From Saprospiraceae bacterium (lineage in GTDB: Bacteria; Bacteroidota; Bacteroidia; Chitinophagales; Saprospiraceae), in the NCBI GenBank assembly GCA_020627705.1, contig JAHDGJ010000001.1:472398-536397 (forward strand): 64,000 nt of DNA, written 5' to 3'. This document shows, in pieces, positions 9,238-17,491 of the stretch. The first letter of the stretch is position 1. Every line of letters begins with the position of its first letter. Under the pieces are notes generated by a model, which ran no database searches, was not told the origin of the DNA, and saw only the letters and a program-made list of their open reading frames with translations. Both the position numbers and the translations under genes were made by a program.

Positions 9238-10299
9238 TTAATTCTCCTTTGCCTGATGCCTATATGGATTCACACTGTTTGGTAAGGGTTCTTTAAAATT
9301 TATGTGCCGCACTAATGCCTCCGCCCAATAAGGTACAAGCGAAGCACCTTTGGTTCCAAAACCATTGAATACAAACAAATTTTTATGTGTCTCGTGCCTT
9401 CCTATAAGTGGTTTACGGTCCTGAGTACATGGCCTAACGGCCGAAATGTGATCAATAATATCATAAGGAACTTTGAGCAGTTCGTCAAGTGTTTTGGTCA
9501 TTCTTGTTTTCTCCGCTTCAGAAGGCTGTGTATCTTTAAAATGTTGATCAAAGCCGCTTCCTACCCAAAATACACCTTCACCTAGGGGCACTAAATTGAG
9601 GTTTTGCTTAAGAATTTTGGATGGGGAGAAATCTTTAATTTTCACTATTAATGCCTCTCCCTTCGCGGGACGAAAAGGCAAATCCTCGAAATAAGGATTT
9701 TGGCTTGCTTTATAGCCTTCCGCAAAAATTACATACTCAACTTTTAAACCTTTGTATTCATAGCACTCTTGATTTGTTTCGAGGGCAGCGTAATCGAATT
9801 CTTCAGAAACAAGAAACTTATACTTTTTCAAAAATTGCTGATAGGCTTTAATCAATACGGGCATGTGAACTTGAGAACCTCCAGTCAACTCTCCATATTT
9901 TTCTCCCTTATGTATAAATTCTTTATACATTTCTAAGTCAGGAACCTCAACACGAAAGCGCTCTGTGGATTTTTCCGTGGTACGTAATTCCCACTCATTT
10001 TCATCTTTTAATTGATGTAGAATACGGATTATGTTTCTCGGGCTTGCAATATCAAATCCGATGAGCTTAGAAAATTGATCATACACTGATCTCGCTCTTG
10101 GCTCAATCTGATCAAACTGCCAACTTTTTACGAATTTTCTTCCAGTAAGAGGGTTGATGACACCCGCACCGACCTTAGATGAAGAATCTTTATGCCCATT
10201 ATCAACTACGACACCATGAAAACCATTTTTTCTTAAAGTAAAATCTAAGATGCTACCTGCAATCCCTTGACCAACAATTAGATAGTCTAAAGTCTTCAT
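9238..10299 (-). CDS. FAD-dependent oxidoreductase, DAO-like
   Basis: The protein opens with MKTLDYLIVGQGIAGS, a GxGxxG FAD-binding dinucleotide fold directly at the N-terminus. A GAGVINPLTG stretch follows near residue 46, and the C-terminal GRHETHKNLFVFNGFGTKGAS region is typical of D-amino-acid-oxidase-like (DAO) proteins. I take the ATG at 10299 (353 aa) over a GTG one codon upstream because it overlaps the YjbR stop as TGATG. The substrate is unknown; the family oxidises C-N bonds of amines or amino acids. No signal peptide, so cytoplasmic. It is coupled to the YjbR gene and lies in the ribA to helicase run. Confidence 0.8.
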   Translation of the reverse strand: MKTLDYLIVGQGIAGSILDFTLRKNGFHGVVVDNGHKDSSSKVGAGVINPLTGRKFVKSWQFDQIEPRARSVYDQFSKLIGFDIASPRNIIRILHQLKDENEWELRTTEKSTERFRVEVPDLEMYKEFIHKGEKYGELTGGSQVHMPVLIKAYQQFLKKYKFLVSEEFDYAALETNQECYEYKGLKVEYVIFAEGYKASQNPYFEDLPFRPAKGEALIVKIKDFSPSKILKQNLNLVPLGEGVFWVGSGFDQHFKDTQPSEAEKTRMTKTLDELLKVPYDIIDHISAVRPCTQDRKPLIGRHETHKNLFVFNGFGTKGASLVPYWAEALVRHINFKEPLPNSVNPYRHQAKEN

Positions 10300-10655
10300 C
10301 ACTCGTCTTCTAATTCTTTTTGAAGCTTTTTAGTCAATTTGCTCACCACTAAATCGTAGCTGTGGTCAATCATCATTGATAATTTTTTAGCGTTGACATC
10401 GCCTTCTAACTCTATGGTATTCCAATGCTTTTTACTCATATGAAATCCAGGTTTTACGGCATTGAAATTTTCTCTAAGTTCGATGGCTCTCTCAGGGTCA
10501 CATTTGAGATTCATTTGGGGAGGCAACCGTTCTAATGGAATTAAAGCAAACATTTTTCCTTTTACTTTAAAAACCAATGTGTGTTCATCAAATGGAAAAT
10601 CCTCCTGTGCGCCTTTTTTACTCAAGCAATACTCTCGTATCGATTCAAAATTCAT
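10299..10655 (-). CDS. MmcQ/YjbR family protein
   Basis: A 118-aa protein with the YjbR/MmcQ pattern: an N-terminal IREYCLSKKGAQEDFPF, LVFKVKGKMFALI in the middle, MNLKCDPERA, and the HMSKKHWNTIEL segment followed by a helical tail. The family has a CyaY/frataxin-like or DNA-binding-like fold, and its cellular function is poorly defined. It lies one base after ribA and overlaps the next gene by one base, so it is an operon member. Confidence 0.9.
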   Translation of the reverse strand: MNFESIREYCLSKKGAQEDFPFDEHTLVFKVKGKMFALIPLERLPPQMNLKCDPERAIELRENFNAVKPGFHMSKKHWNTIELEGDVNAKKLSMMIDHSYDLVVSKLTKKLQKELEDE

Positions 10656-10656
10656 T

Positions 10657-11241
10657 CTAGTGGTTTAGCATATGCCCCATGAGCTCCTTTTTGACTTGCA
10701 GGTACTCTTCATTTTCCGCCTTAGACGGAATAATTAAAGGGATCCGATCTACAAGTTGGATGTTAGAATTCTCAATGGCCTCAATTTTTAGAGGGTTGTT
10801 GGTGATTAATCTTATTCGCTTTACGCCCATGTCATTCAAAATGTTAATGGCCATTGGATATTTTCTTTGATCTGGTTCGAAACCCAAATCTGTATTGGCA
10901 TCAATGGTATTTCTTCCTTTGTCCTGAAGATTATAAGCTTTTAACTTGTTAATTAGGCCTATACCCCTTCCTTCTTGTCTCAAATAAATCAAGATTCCTT
11001 TTTGTTTGCTTATCAGCTCAAGGGTTGCATCTAATTGCTCTCCGCAATCGCAACGTACAGAGCCCAAGAGGTCACCTGTCAAACATTCTGAGTGAATTCT
11101 AACCGGCACATCCTCGTTAACATCCAAAGAATTATGATATAAAACAAAATGTGGTTTGATGTCCGTGTCGCTATCCGAATAAATAGCCATTCTAAAACTG
11201 CCAAACTTAGTTGGCAAGTGCGTTTCTACCTGTCTCTTCAA
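10657..11241 (-). CDS. ribA: GTP cyclohydrolase II
   Basis: A 194-aa stand-alone GTP cyclohydrolase II, the first step of riboflavin synthesis (GTP to a diaminopyrimidine, with loss of formate and pyrophosphate). The zinc-binding cysteines lie in SECLTGDLLGSVRCDCG near residues 50-66, followed by the RQEGRGIGL catalytic loop near 96 and the NNPLKIEAI region near 150. There is no fused DHBP synthase. The start is a TTG at 11241: an in-frame TAA lies just upstream, and the first internal ATG would remove the conserved PTKFGSFRM segment. It is followed after one base by yjbR. Confidence 0.93.
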   Translation of the reverse strand: MKRQVETHLPTKFGSFRMAIYSDSDTDIKPHFVLYHNSLDVNEDVPVRIHSECLTGDLLGSVRCDCGEQLDATLELISKQKGILIYLRQEGRGIGLINKLKAYNLQDKGRNTIDANTDLGFEPDQRKYPMAINILNDMGVKRIRLITNNPLKIEAIENSNIQLVDRIPLIIPSKAENEEYLQVKKELMGHMLNH

Positions 11242-11281
11242 TTTTATCTTTTAGCTTGTAACAATAATTTTTGAAAGTAGT

Positions 11282-11623
11282 TTACAAACTGCGATCAACA
11301 TCTCCTTCGCCTACTGGTTCATCTGAAGTAGTGATAAATCCGACGTGGGTTTCTTTGTTGTAGTAGAAAAACAAAGGCTTTTCATATCTTAATAAATCAA
11401 TAAAATGCGGATATCTATTGGCTCTAAAATGTAAATTCAATATTTTGGTAGGCCCCTTCATTTCGGTATAATTAGTCGGCACCTTACCCTTACAAAACTT
11501 TAAAATCCCCATTGCGTTGGAGAGTTTGAGATGTATCGATGCCTCTACAGCATCCTCGTTGTCCTCAAATCCGTAAAGAAAAACCTTGTATTTGTTAAAC
11601 TCTTCTATATGAAAGTTACTCAT
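11282..11623 (-). CDS. Conserved-looking hypothetical protein, 113 aa
   Basis: I do not recognise this family. The protein is soluble with mixed alpha/beta character, no signal peptide and no cysteine pair. The central NLHFRANRYPHFIDLL and the end FYYNKETHVGFITTSDEP look like a compact single domain with a C-terminal beta hairpin. It lies 9 bases downstream of a lipoprotein gene and 40 bases upstream of ribA on the same strand, so it is probably transcribed with the riboflavin-gene run. Confidence 0.65.
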   Translation of the reverse strand: MSNFHIEEFNKYKVFLYGFEDNEDAVEASIHLKLSNAMGILKFCKGKVPTNYTEMKGPTKILNLHFRANRYPHFIDLLRYEKPLFFYYNKETHVGFITTSDEPVGEGDVDRSL

Positions 11624-11632
11624 TTGATAATT

Positions 11633-12064
11633 TTAAAAATTCTTAGATTTTGAACCACCGCTTTCTATTTCTCTTTTGTTAAGAAATTTTATGTAGTCCT
11701 TGTATATTTTTTTTTGATCAAAGTTCAACATTTCGAGGACTTCGCTGTCTCTTTCTCTTTTAATTTTTGATTGCTTATAAAACTTTTCCTTATCGGATAC
11801 ATCGGATTTTCTTGACAACTGAATTCTTTTATGATGCTTTTTATAGATTTCAAAAAACTTTGCCTTTTCGGCTTCACTAAATCCAAGCGCTTTATGTAAA
11901 CTCGCCAGATCAACTGGAACATTCTCAAGTTTTTGAATTTCTGCTTGCCCTTGATCTTTTGACAATTCCGCGTTGGGATTATGTTCTTTGGTAAGTTCTT
12001 GATTGGTTTTGCACGAAACACCCAAAAACAGCAACAAAAGTGAAAGAATAAAATATTTACTCAT
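11633..12064 (-). CDS. Small helical lipoprotein
   Basis: The frame extends upstream to 12094, but I choose the ATG at 12064 because it gives a proper type II signal peptide, MSKYFILSLLLLFLGVSC, with the lipobox Cys at residue 18. The mature part (about 125 aa) is highly charged and helical, with LGFSEAEKAKFFEIYKKHHKRI and a second helix-rich segment. This resembles small periplasmic Spy/CpxP-like helical proteins, but no diagnostic LTxxQ motif is seen, so the comparison is only structural. Function unknown. The divergent neighbour at 12146 is also a lipoprotein. Confidence 0.7.
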   Translation of the reverse strand: MSKYFILSLLLLFLGVSCKTNQELTKEHNPNAELSKDQGQAEIQKLENVPVDLASLHKALGFSEAEKAKFFEIYKKHHKRIQLSRKSDVSDKEKFYKQSKIKRERDSEVLEMLNFDQKKIYKDYIKFLNKREIESGGSKSKNF

Positions 12065-12145
12065 ATAAATTTGACGTGAAATTAATAAGAGCATTTAAAA
12101 TCTGACTGTTAAAGTTTAATTTGTGTCAAATCAAAAACATCAAAA

Positions 12146-12526
12146 ATGAAAAATTACCTATGGTTACTTGGGATAGTACTGTTTTTCTCATGTGAATCAA
12201 AAAAAGAAACAACGGGCAATTTTGCAGATGTTGAAATCCAAAACCTGAATAACTTTTTGCAAAATAATGCCGCAGACCTCGTAGTGATAGATGTCAGAAC
12301 TCCAAAAGAAATCAAAGAAGGTAAAATCGTTGAAAACGCTTTAGAGCTTGATTTTTATAACAATTCGTTTGAAGACAAGTTATCTGCATTAGATAAATCA
12401 AAAAACTATTTGGTGTATTGTAGATCTGGTGGAAGAAGTGGTAAAACTGTTGGGAAAATGCAAAAAATGGGATTTAAATCAGCCCATAACTTATCGGGAG
12501 GATACTCCGCTTGGATCGCGAAATAA
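12146..12526 (+). CDS. Rhodanese-domain lipoprotein
   Basis: A 126-aa protein with a type II signal peptide (lipobox ending FFSC at residue 16) followed by a single rhodanese domain. VIDVRTPKEIKEG lies near residue 48 and the active-site loop CRSGGRSGK near 92, with the catalytic Cys; SGGYSAWI lies at the end. Rhodaneses transfer sulfane sulfur, and single-domain envelope forms are common in Bacteroidota. The lipobox places it in the periplasm, anchored to a membrane. It stands alone between a divergent lipoprotein gene and a co-directional beta-barrel gene. Confidence 0.9.
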   Translation: MKNYLWLLGIVLFFSCESKKETTGNFADVEIQNLNNFLQNNAADLVVIDVRTPKEIKEGKIVENALELDFYNNSFEDKLSALDKSKNYLVYCRSGGRSGKTVGKMQKMGFKSAHNLSGGYSAWIAK

Positions 12527-12572
12527 TACAGGCAGCTTTTTCTACCGATCAAGGTTCTTCTTGATAGATATA

Positions 12573-12580
12573 TAATTTTG
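12573..12580 (+). promoter_or_regulatory. -7 promoter box TAATTTTG
   Basis: A perfect match to TAnnTTTG, 29 nt before the ATG of the beta-barrel protein gene. No good -33 TTG is seen at the usual distance. Confidence 0.5.
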
Positions 12581-12609
12581 ATAAATTCACAGTCTATAAA
12601 CAATATTTG

Positions 12610-13338
12610 ATGAAAAAATTAAGCTTATTTTTTGCATTCATTTGCTTTTCTCTATTCTCTTTTGCGCAACCAAAGGGAGGAGTTACATGGTTTGATGCTG
12701 GTTTAAAAGTAAAATATGGGGCTTCTGGTTTATTTAACAAAGCACTATCCGACAGCCCTGATTATGACTACGATTTGGGACTAAGTGGAGGACTTGGACT
12801 CGGTGCACGTGTTGGATTTAACTATGACGATCATGGATTAGCCCTAGAGTTTATGATCAATAGAGGAAGTCAACCTATGGAAGACATGATCAACGGTACA
12901 ACTTTCGATATTGATTGGAGTACTTATGACATTTATGCCTTGTACCGTAACAGTTCGAATCGGGGCTATTTCGAAATAGGACCGAAATATTCTTTAATCA
13001 ACAAGGTAGAACGTCTTGATCCAGGAGACAATACTGTGACAATGACAGATGACTTTCAAAATTACATGTCTGCTGTTGTAGGATTTGGAGCAAATTTGAT
13101 TGGTTCGGAAGCTTTTTTTGGAATGTTGGGCTTAAGATTTGAATACGGCCTGACCGATGCAATGACAGATGTAGGTAGAACAAATGGCAGTCCTGTAGGT
13201 AACGCAAATGTTTACGCGAATAATGCAGGCGCTTCTTCAAATTTAGCTTTTGCTGGAATCGTTTTTGAATTGAATTGGGGCATAGGATATTATGCTAAAG
13301 CCGGTTGCGGGCAAAGAGGTAGAATGATGAAATTTTAA
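12610..13338 (+). CDS. Outer-membrane beta-barrel protein
   Basis: The ATG at 12610 is used; a TTG one codon upstream is less likely. The 242-aa product has a Sec signal peptide ending SLFSFAQ and a mature part of alternating amphipathic strands rich in Gly, Tyr and Asp (for example LGLGARVGFNYDDHGLALEF and FAGIVFELNWGIGYYAK). This is typical of 8- to 10-stranded porin-like barrels of Bacteroidota. The function cannot be told from sequence. A promoter box lies upstream and a strong terminator directly downstream, so it appears to be a single-gene unit. Confidence 0.75.
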   Translation: MKKLSLFFAFICFSLFSFAQPKGGVTWFDAGLKVKYGASGLFNKALSDSPDYDYDLGLSGGLGLGARVGFNYDDHGLALEFMINRGSQPMEDMINGTTFDIDWSTYDIYALYRNSSNRGYFEIGPKYSLINKVERLDPGDNTVTMTDDFQNYMSAVVGFGANLIGSEAFFGMLGLRFEYGLTDAMTDVGRTNGSPVGNANVYANNAGASSNLAFAGIVFELNWGIGYYAKAGCGQRGRMMKF

Positions 13339-13360
13339 TTTATCTATTCATAAATAGAAA

Positions 13361-13395
13361 GGGGGTGTAATAAGATTTATTACACCCCCTTTTTT
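13361..13395. terminator. Strong bidirectional intrinsic terminator
   Basis: A perfect 13-bp stem, GGGGGTGTAATAA / TTATTACACCCCC with a GAT loop, is followed by six T on the plus strand and preceded by AAA. It sits between the beta-barrel gene (plus) and the M43 protease gene (minus) and would stop transcription from both sides. Confidence 0.93.
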
Positions 13396-13411
13396 ATTTA
13401 GTGCATTACAA

Positions 13412-15466
13412 CTATCGTGCTGCACTTGTTTTTGCAACTTTTTGAAGTGATCTATTTACAGGATCTTTTTCTTCTTTCTTAAATGAAGCGTTGTTGTTGC
13501 TTACACAAAATTGAATATAATCGTAGTATCCAAATTGGCCATCTGAGTACCCGATTACCTCTCCTTGGACATCAAGAATCTCAAACGAACCACTGCCATA
13601 ATCGCAGCAAATTCCATCACCATATGAATCATCAACATAAATAGTATAACAAGCATCAGGCACACATAGCGTCTCTGTAATTGTTGTACCACCTATACCA
13701 TCTTCATATGGACCTCCAGTAAGCACTGTGGTTCCCGTATCTTCATTTACAAGTTCCCATGAAGTTTCAGAACCATAATTATCTAGAGTTAGTTGAAACT
13801 CTATAGTATTCAAATTGCATCCATTTCCACCGCCTCCAGTAGATCCAGTGGTTGTAAATTGTTGATTTGAAGACCAAGTAGTCCATCCGTTTGCACATCT
13901 TACACGAACAGCTACTTTATATGTGGTGTTTGGAAGCAAACCAGAAAGCACCTCTTCTGTGTTATTGGTATTAAATTTTGTCCATGGCTGTCCTATTTCT
14001 TTATACCTAACCTTATATCTTATGGCATCTTCAAACCCAGTCCATGAAATAGTAGCATTGTTTTGTCCAATATTAGATACGGACAAATCATTTACTTTGG
14101 CGCATCCAGGATTTGAGCCACTCCCAGAACCACCGCCTCCACCTTGCTCTGGAGTAGTAATGTAAGCAGGCGCACTCCATGTCGTCCACTCTTCTGAACA
14201 TTGCACTCGCACGTTTGCAACATATTCGGTGTCTTGCTCGAGATTAGAAATTATTTCGATCACATCGTTGGTTGTAAATAAGGTATAAGAAGTTTCAGCG
14301 CTCTTTTTATATCGCACTTGATATTGTACTGCCTCTGGAATTGCTGTCCAACTCAAGCGAATCTGATCATAATTTGGAGCTGTTGCTGACAAATCAGAAA
14401 CACTTGTGCACTCTGGATCTCCTCCGCCAGTACCTCCACCAGTACCACCTCCACCAGTGCCACTTCCTGCATTAGAACAAACATTTGAAGCGTTGTTCGT
14501 CAATATACCTAAGGAACTAGAGACATAATTTTCGACTCTAGTCGCTTGCCCTGCACTAAACATGTACATACACGCATCGTTGGTGTAATCCATATAATTC
14601 ATATGCATATCAGTAGATCCACACGAGGCCGCACCTAATGAAGGGCAATCATAGTAAGAATCAGCAGAATCAGGAGTATCTGCCACGTCGTCATCAGAGC
14701 CGCATCCGCCACCCCAGATGTGATCTAAAAGAAAATAATGCCCTACCTCGTGTGTTGCTGTTCTTCCCAGATTATACGGCGCTTGCGCGGAAACATTTCC
14801 ACATCCTGAGCCAGTACCAAATGCCGCAGCATCAACTACTACGCCATCTCCATTTCCAGAACCACCAAGAGGAGCATATCCTAAATACCCTGTATTAGGT
14901 CGAACGAAAAAATTGAGATAGCCTGAAAAAGCATTGACTTGATCTCCTGTTGTTTGATTAATGGTAACGGCAGGTTGTCCTTCAACAAGACCATACCCAC
15001 TTGGATGATTAATGTCAGCCAAACAAAAACTCAGACAGGTTTGAGCATAATCCACTCCTGGAAATGAACTTGACGCATTGTTAATCCAATTGGAAATATC
15101 ACTATTTGTTCCTTTGAAGTCGTCATTTAAAATTTGAATCTGAGCCTGTGCTAGACTGACTAGACATGCAGCATCTGCTCCACTGACATTTTGAAAATGA
15201 ATGGCCACAGGAATAATAGCAGGATCATCACAAGAGGATCTAAAATCTACAAGCTCTGACAAACGCATCAATTTATCTTCATGTGCTTTTTGATATGCCG
15301 GATCTTTCATAAGTTGATGGACGTGGTGATCCATCCCGCATGTTCGGATATTGGTTTGCGTTGGTGTTTCTGGATTTTCTAAGGAATCATGATCATGGTC
15401 CTCACTACAAGAAAAGACAGAAAAAATTAAAACGGTAAGCATTAAAAAATTACGTAGTGCTTTCAT
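13412..15466 (-). CDS. M43-family (pappalysin/cytophagalysin-like) zinc metalloprotease lipoprotein with FN3 domains
   Basis: A 684-aa secreted protease. The N-terminus has a lipobox (SVFSC, Cys near residue 20). The catalytic domain carries HEVGHYFLLDH near 237, the HExxHxxGxxH-type site with Leu in place of Gly, and a Met-turn region (MHMNYMDYTND) near 290. A glycine/threonine-rich linker near 340 leads to two fibronectin type III domains (about 350-440 and 455-550), separated by a second glycine/serine linker. A Cys-containing beta domain follows (about 560-660; WELVNEDTGTT, DGICCDYGSGSF), a type common in secreted Bacteroidota proteins. There is no type IX sorting domain; the C-terminus is a charged tail. 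I infer export by the lipoprotein route and extracellular protein degradation. Confidence 0.9.
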   Translation of the reverse strand: MKALRNFLMLTVLIFSVFSCSEDHDHDSLENPETPTQTNIRTCGMDHHVHQLMKDPAYQKAHEDKLMRLSELVDFRSSCDDPAIIPVAIHFQNVSGADAACLVSLAQAQIQILNDDFKGTNSDISNWINNASSSFPGVDYAQTCLSFCLADINHPSGYGLVEGQPAVTINQTTGDQVNAFSGYLNFFVRPNTGYLGYAPLGGSGNGDGVVVDAAAFGTGSGCGNVSAQAPYNLGRTATHEVGHYFLLDHIWGGGCGSDDDVADTPDSADSYYDCPSLGAASCGSTDMHMNYMDYTNDACMYMFSAGQATRVENYVSSSLGILTNNASNVCSNAGSGTGGGGTGGGTGGGDPECTSVSDLSATAPNYDQIRLSWTAIPEAVQYQVRYKKSAETSYTLFTTNDVIEIISNLEQDTEYVANVRVQCSEEWTTWSAPAYITTPEQGGGGGSGSGSNPGCAKVNDLSVSNIGQNNATISWTGFEDAIRYKVRYKEIGQPWTKFNTNNTEEVLSGLLPNTTYKVAVRVRCANGWTTWSSNQQFTTTGSTGGGGNGCNLNTIEFQLTLDNYGSETSWELVNEDTGTTVLTGGPYEDGIGGTTITETLCVPDACYTIYVDDSYGDGICCDYGSGSFEILDVQGEVIGYSDGQFGYYDYIQFCVSNNNASFKKEEKDPVNRSLQKVAKTSAAR

Positions 15467-15604
15467 TTGTTTGATATTTAAAAATTAGCAAATGTTGTTA
15501 AGTAATGTTTTACTCATAGGCTGCATTATTTGATTCAAACCTATATCACTTGCCTGCTTGATTTTACTGTTTACATACTTTCTTATTGAGTTTTTATACT
15601 TTCT

Positions 15605-15640
15605 GGGGTTTTTATTATACTTCTTGAAAAGTTAAACCCC
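15605..15640. promoter_or_regulatory. Inverted repeat GGGGTTT...AAACCCC upstream of the LytS gene
   Basis: A 7-bp inverted repeat (15605-15611 and 15634-15640) with a 22-nt spacer overlies the expected -33 region of the promoter at 15651. It may be a regulator site; its function is inferred only from position. Confidence 0.35.
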
Positions 15641-15650
15641 TTATTCGCAC

Positions 15651-15658
15651 TAATTTTG
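15651..15658 (+). promoter_or_regulatory. -7 promoter box TAATTTTG for the LytS/LytTR operon
   Basis: A perfect TAnnTTTG element, 27 nt before the GTG start of the sensor kinase. A TTG lies at 15624-15626, 24 nt upstream of the box. Confidence 0.55.
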
Positions 15659-15685
15659 AAGTAGTTTCATTAATGTTGTAATCCA

Positions 15686-16723
15686 GTGAGTTCTAACACA
15701 TTTCTTTTTGACAAAAAGTATTGGTTATTAAGGCATGCTCTTTTTTGGGCCTTTTTCTATCTCGACGAAATATTGAATCTTGTCGGCCTTATTGAATATG
15801 AGGAAACTCATTTTTCGCATTTACTGGTCATTATACTCATCGATATTGTTTTGGTGTATTCCAACATTTATCTTTTGGTACCTAAATTTTTAAAAAAGAA
15901 CAAGTTTGGATTATACATCTTCTTGACCGCTATACAAGTGTTTCTTACAGTTCAAATCATATTCTGGACCTACGATGCTTTTCATCCGGAAGAAATAGAT
16001 TTGGATGCACCTTTTGATGTCACCTCCTATATCATACAATCGATCCAAGAATTAGGGATTTTATTTCCTGCGGTAGCCATTAAACTTTTCAAGTCATCAT
16101 GGGAAGACAATCAGCGCATACAAGAACTTGATCAATTAGAATATAAAACCGAATTAAACAAGCTCAAAAAGCAAGTCAACCCACATTTTTTATTTAATAG
16201 TTTAAACGCCATTTATGTACAAGCCAAAAAAGGTTCTCAAAATGTGAGCGACAGTATAATGGCCTTGTCTGAGCTGATGCGATATCAAACCTATGATGCC
16301 TTAGAGGAAAAAGTTTTGCTTTCTAAAGAAGTTGAGTTTCTTATCAATTATTTAGAAATGGAAAAAATGCGAAGAACAGGATTTGAGTACAATCTGGATT
16401 ATGATACAAGCATAAGCAACATTCGCATCGAACCCTTGTTGATTTTACCCTTGGTAGAAAATGCTTGCAAATACAGTACACATTTGGAGGATGAAGAGAA
16501 GTGCTGGGTTAATGTTTCATTTGATTTTGATCTGGATACCCTACGATTAAGGGTTCAAAACAATTTAGGCAGCGCAACTTTTTCTTCAAAAGAAGCGTAT
16601 TCAGGTCAAGGACAAGCCAATGTCAAGCGGCGATTAGAGCTACTCTATCCAGAAAGACATAGTTTTAGAGCTCACCAAAACGAAGGCGCTTATTATGTCG
16701 ATATTTCAATTAAAGTAAAATGA
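15686..16723 (+). CDS. LytS-type sensor histidine kinase
   Basis: A 345-aa membrane kinase starting at GTG; the nearest upstream ATG is closed by a stop two codons later. Four hydrophobic segments occupy about residues 10-145 (including HLLVIILIDIVLVYSNIYLLV). A short coiled linker follows, then the His_kinase H-box KKQVNPHFLFNSLNAI near 160 with the phospho-accepting His. A HATPase region comes next, with PLLILPLVENACKY near 255 (N-box) and GQGQANVKRRLELLY near 310. No large periplasmic sensor domain is present, so it probably senses within or at the membrane. It is followed after one base by its LytTR regulator. Confidence 0.9.
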   Translation: MSSNTFLFDKKYWLLRHALFWAFFYLDEILNLVGLIEYEETHFSHLLVIILIDIVLVYSNIYLLVPKFLKKNKFGLYIFLTAIQVFLTVQIIFWTYDAFHPEEIDLDAPFDVTSYIIQSIQELGILFPAVAIKLFKSSWEDNQRIQELDQLEYKTELNKLKKQVNPHFLFNSLNAIYVQAKKGSQNVSDSIMALSELMRYQTYDALEEKVLLSKEVEFLINYLEMEKMRRTGFEYNLDYDTSISNIRIEPLLILPLVENACKYSTHLEDEEKCWVNVSFDFDLDTLRLRVQNNLGSATFSSKEAYSGQGQANVKRRLELLYPERHSFRAHQNEGAYYVDISIKVK

Positions 16724-16724
16724 T

Positions 16725-17453
16725 ATGAAGGATATCTTACGCTGCATTATCGTAGACGACGAACCTCTTGCAAGACAAGGCATGGAGCTGCTCATCAATG
16801 AGCTTTCTTATCTCAATCTGGTTGGACAATTTTCGAACGCCATCAAAGCAAAAGAATTTATTGATCAAAACCAGGTAGACCTATTGTTTTTGGATATTGA
16901 AATGCCCGGCTTAAGTGGCTTGGATTTTATTCGTTCTATCAAAGCAAAACCTTGGGTAATTCTTTGTACCGCCTACCCTCAGTTTGCTTTGGACGCCTTC
17001 GAATTAGATGTCGTTGATTATTTGGTCAAGCCAATTGCCTTTGATCGTTTTTTTAAAGCTGTCGAAAAAGTAAGAGAATTTCATTTACTTACACAAATGA
17101 ATAATTCATCTCTCGAAGAGGTGCAAGATGACTATGTATTTATTAAATCCAACCGCAAATTATTTAAGCTCTTTTTTAAGGATATTATTTACGTCAAGGG
17201 ATTAAAAGATTACGTTGTGGTGCATACATCCAAAGAAAAGTATGTTACAGCGATGAACATTAAAACGATTCATTCCAAACTACCCAACCACATCTTTGTA
17301 AGAATAAACAAATCTCATCTGATCAACATCAACAAACTCTCAAGCGTCGAATATGACAGTATTTTCTTAGGCGAAAGAGAATTTACTTTGGGCAATACAT
17401 ATAAAGAGGCTTTTCTCCAGAATCATATTGGCGATAAGATCATAAAGCGCTAA
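16725..17453 (+). CDS. LytTR-family response regulator
   Basis: A 242-aa regulator with an N-terminal receiver domain (acidic pair in VDDEPLA, phospho-acceptor Asp in LLFLDIEMPG near residue 55, Lys in YLVKPI near 105) and a C-terminal LytTR DNA-binding domain from about 140 (FIKSNRKLFKL, HIFVRINKSHLININKL). It pairs with the kinase one base upstream. LytTR regulators usually bind direct-repeat sites; the target genes are not evident here, though autoregulation is plausible. Confidence 0.92.
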   Translation: MKDILRCIIVDDEPLARQGMELLINELSYLNLVGQFSNAIKAKEFIDQNQVDLLFLDIEMPGLSGLDFIRSIKAKPWVILCTAYPQFALDAFELDVVDYLVKPIAFDRFFKAVEKVREFHLLTQMNNSSLEEVQDDYVFIKSNRKLFKLFFKDIIYVKGLKDYVVVHTSKEKYVTAMNIKTIHSKLPNHIFVRINKSHLININKLSSVEYDSIFLGEREFTLGNTYKEAFLQNHIGDKIIKR

Positions 17454-17491
17454 GGCATTAAACAATTGTCCTTTTTTGGCATTTGTTAAGT

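Noticed and set aside
10657-11241. Possible FMN riboswitch before ribA
   Set aside because: Only 40 bases separate ribA from the upstream gene, too short for the aptamer, and no matching stems were seen.
11725-12021. 98-codon minus frame inside the small lipoprotein gene
   Set aside because: It is a shadow in another frame; the lipoprotein frame has a signal peptide and lipobox.
14400-14470. Short tandem Gly/Thr-rich codon repeats as a possible DNA repeat element
   Set aside because: They encode an in-frame flexible linker between the protease and FN3 domains and need no other explanation.
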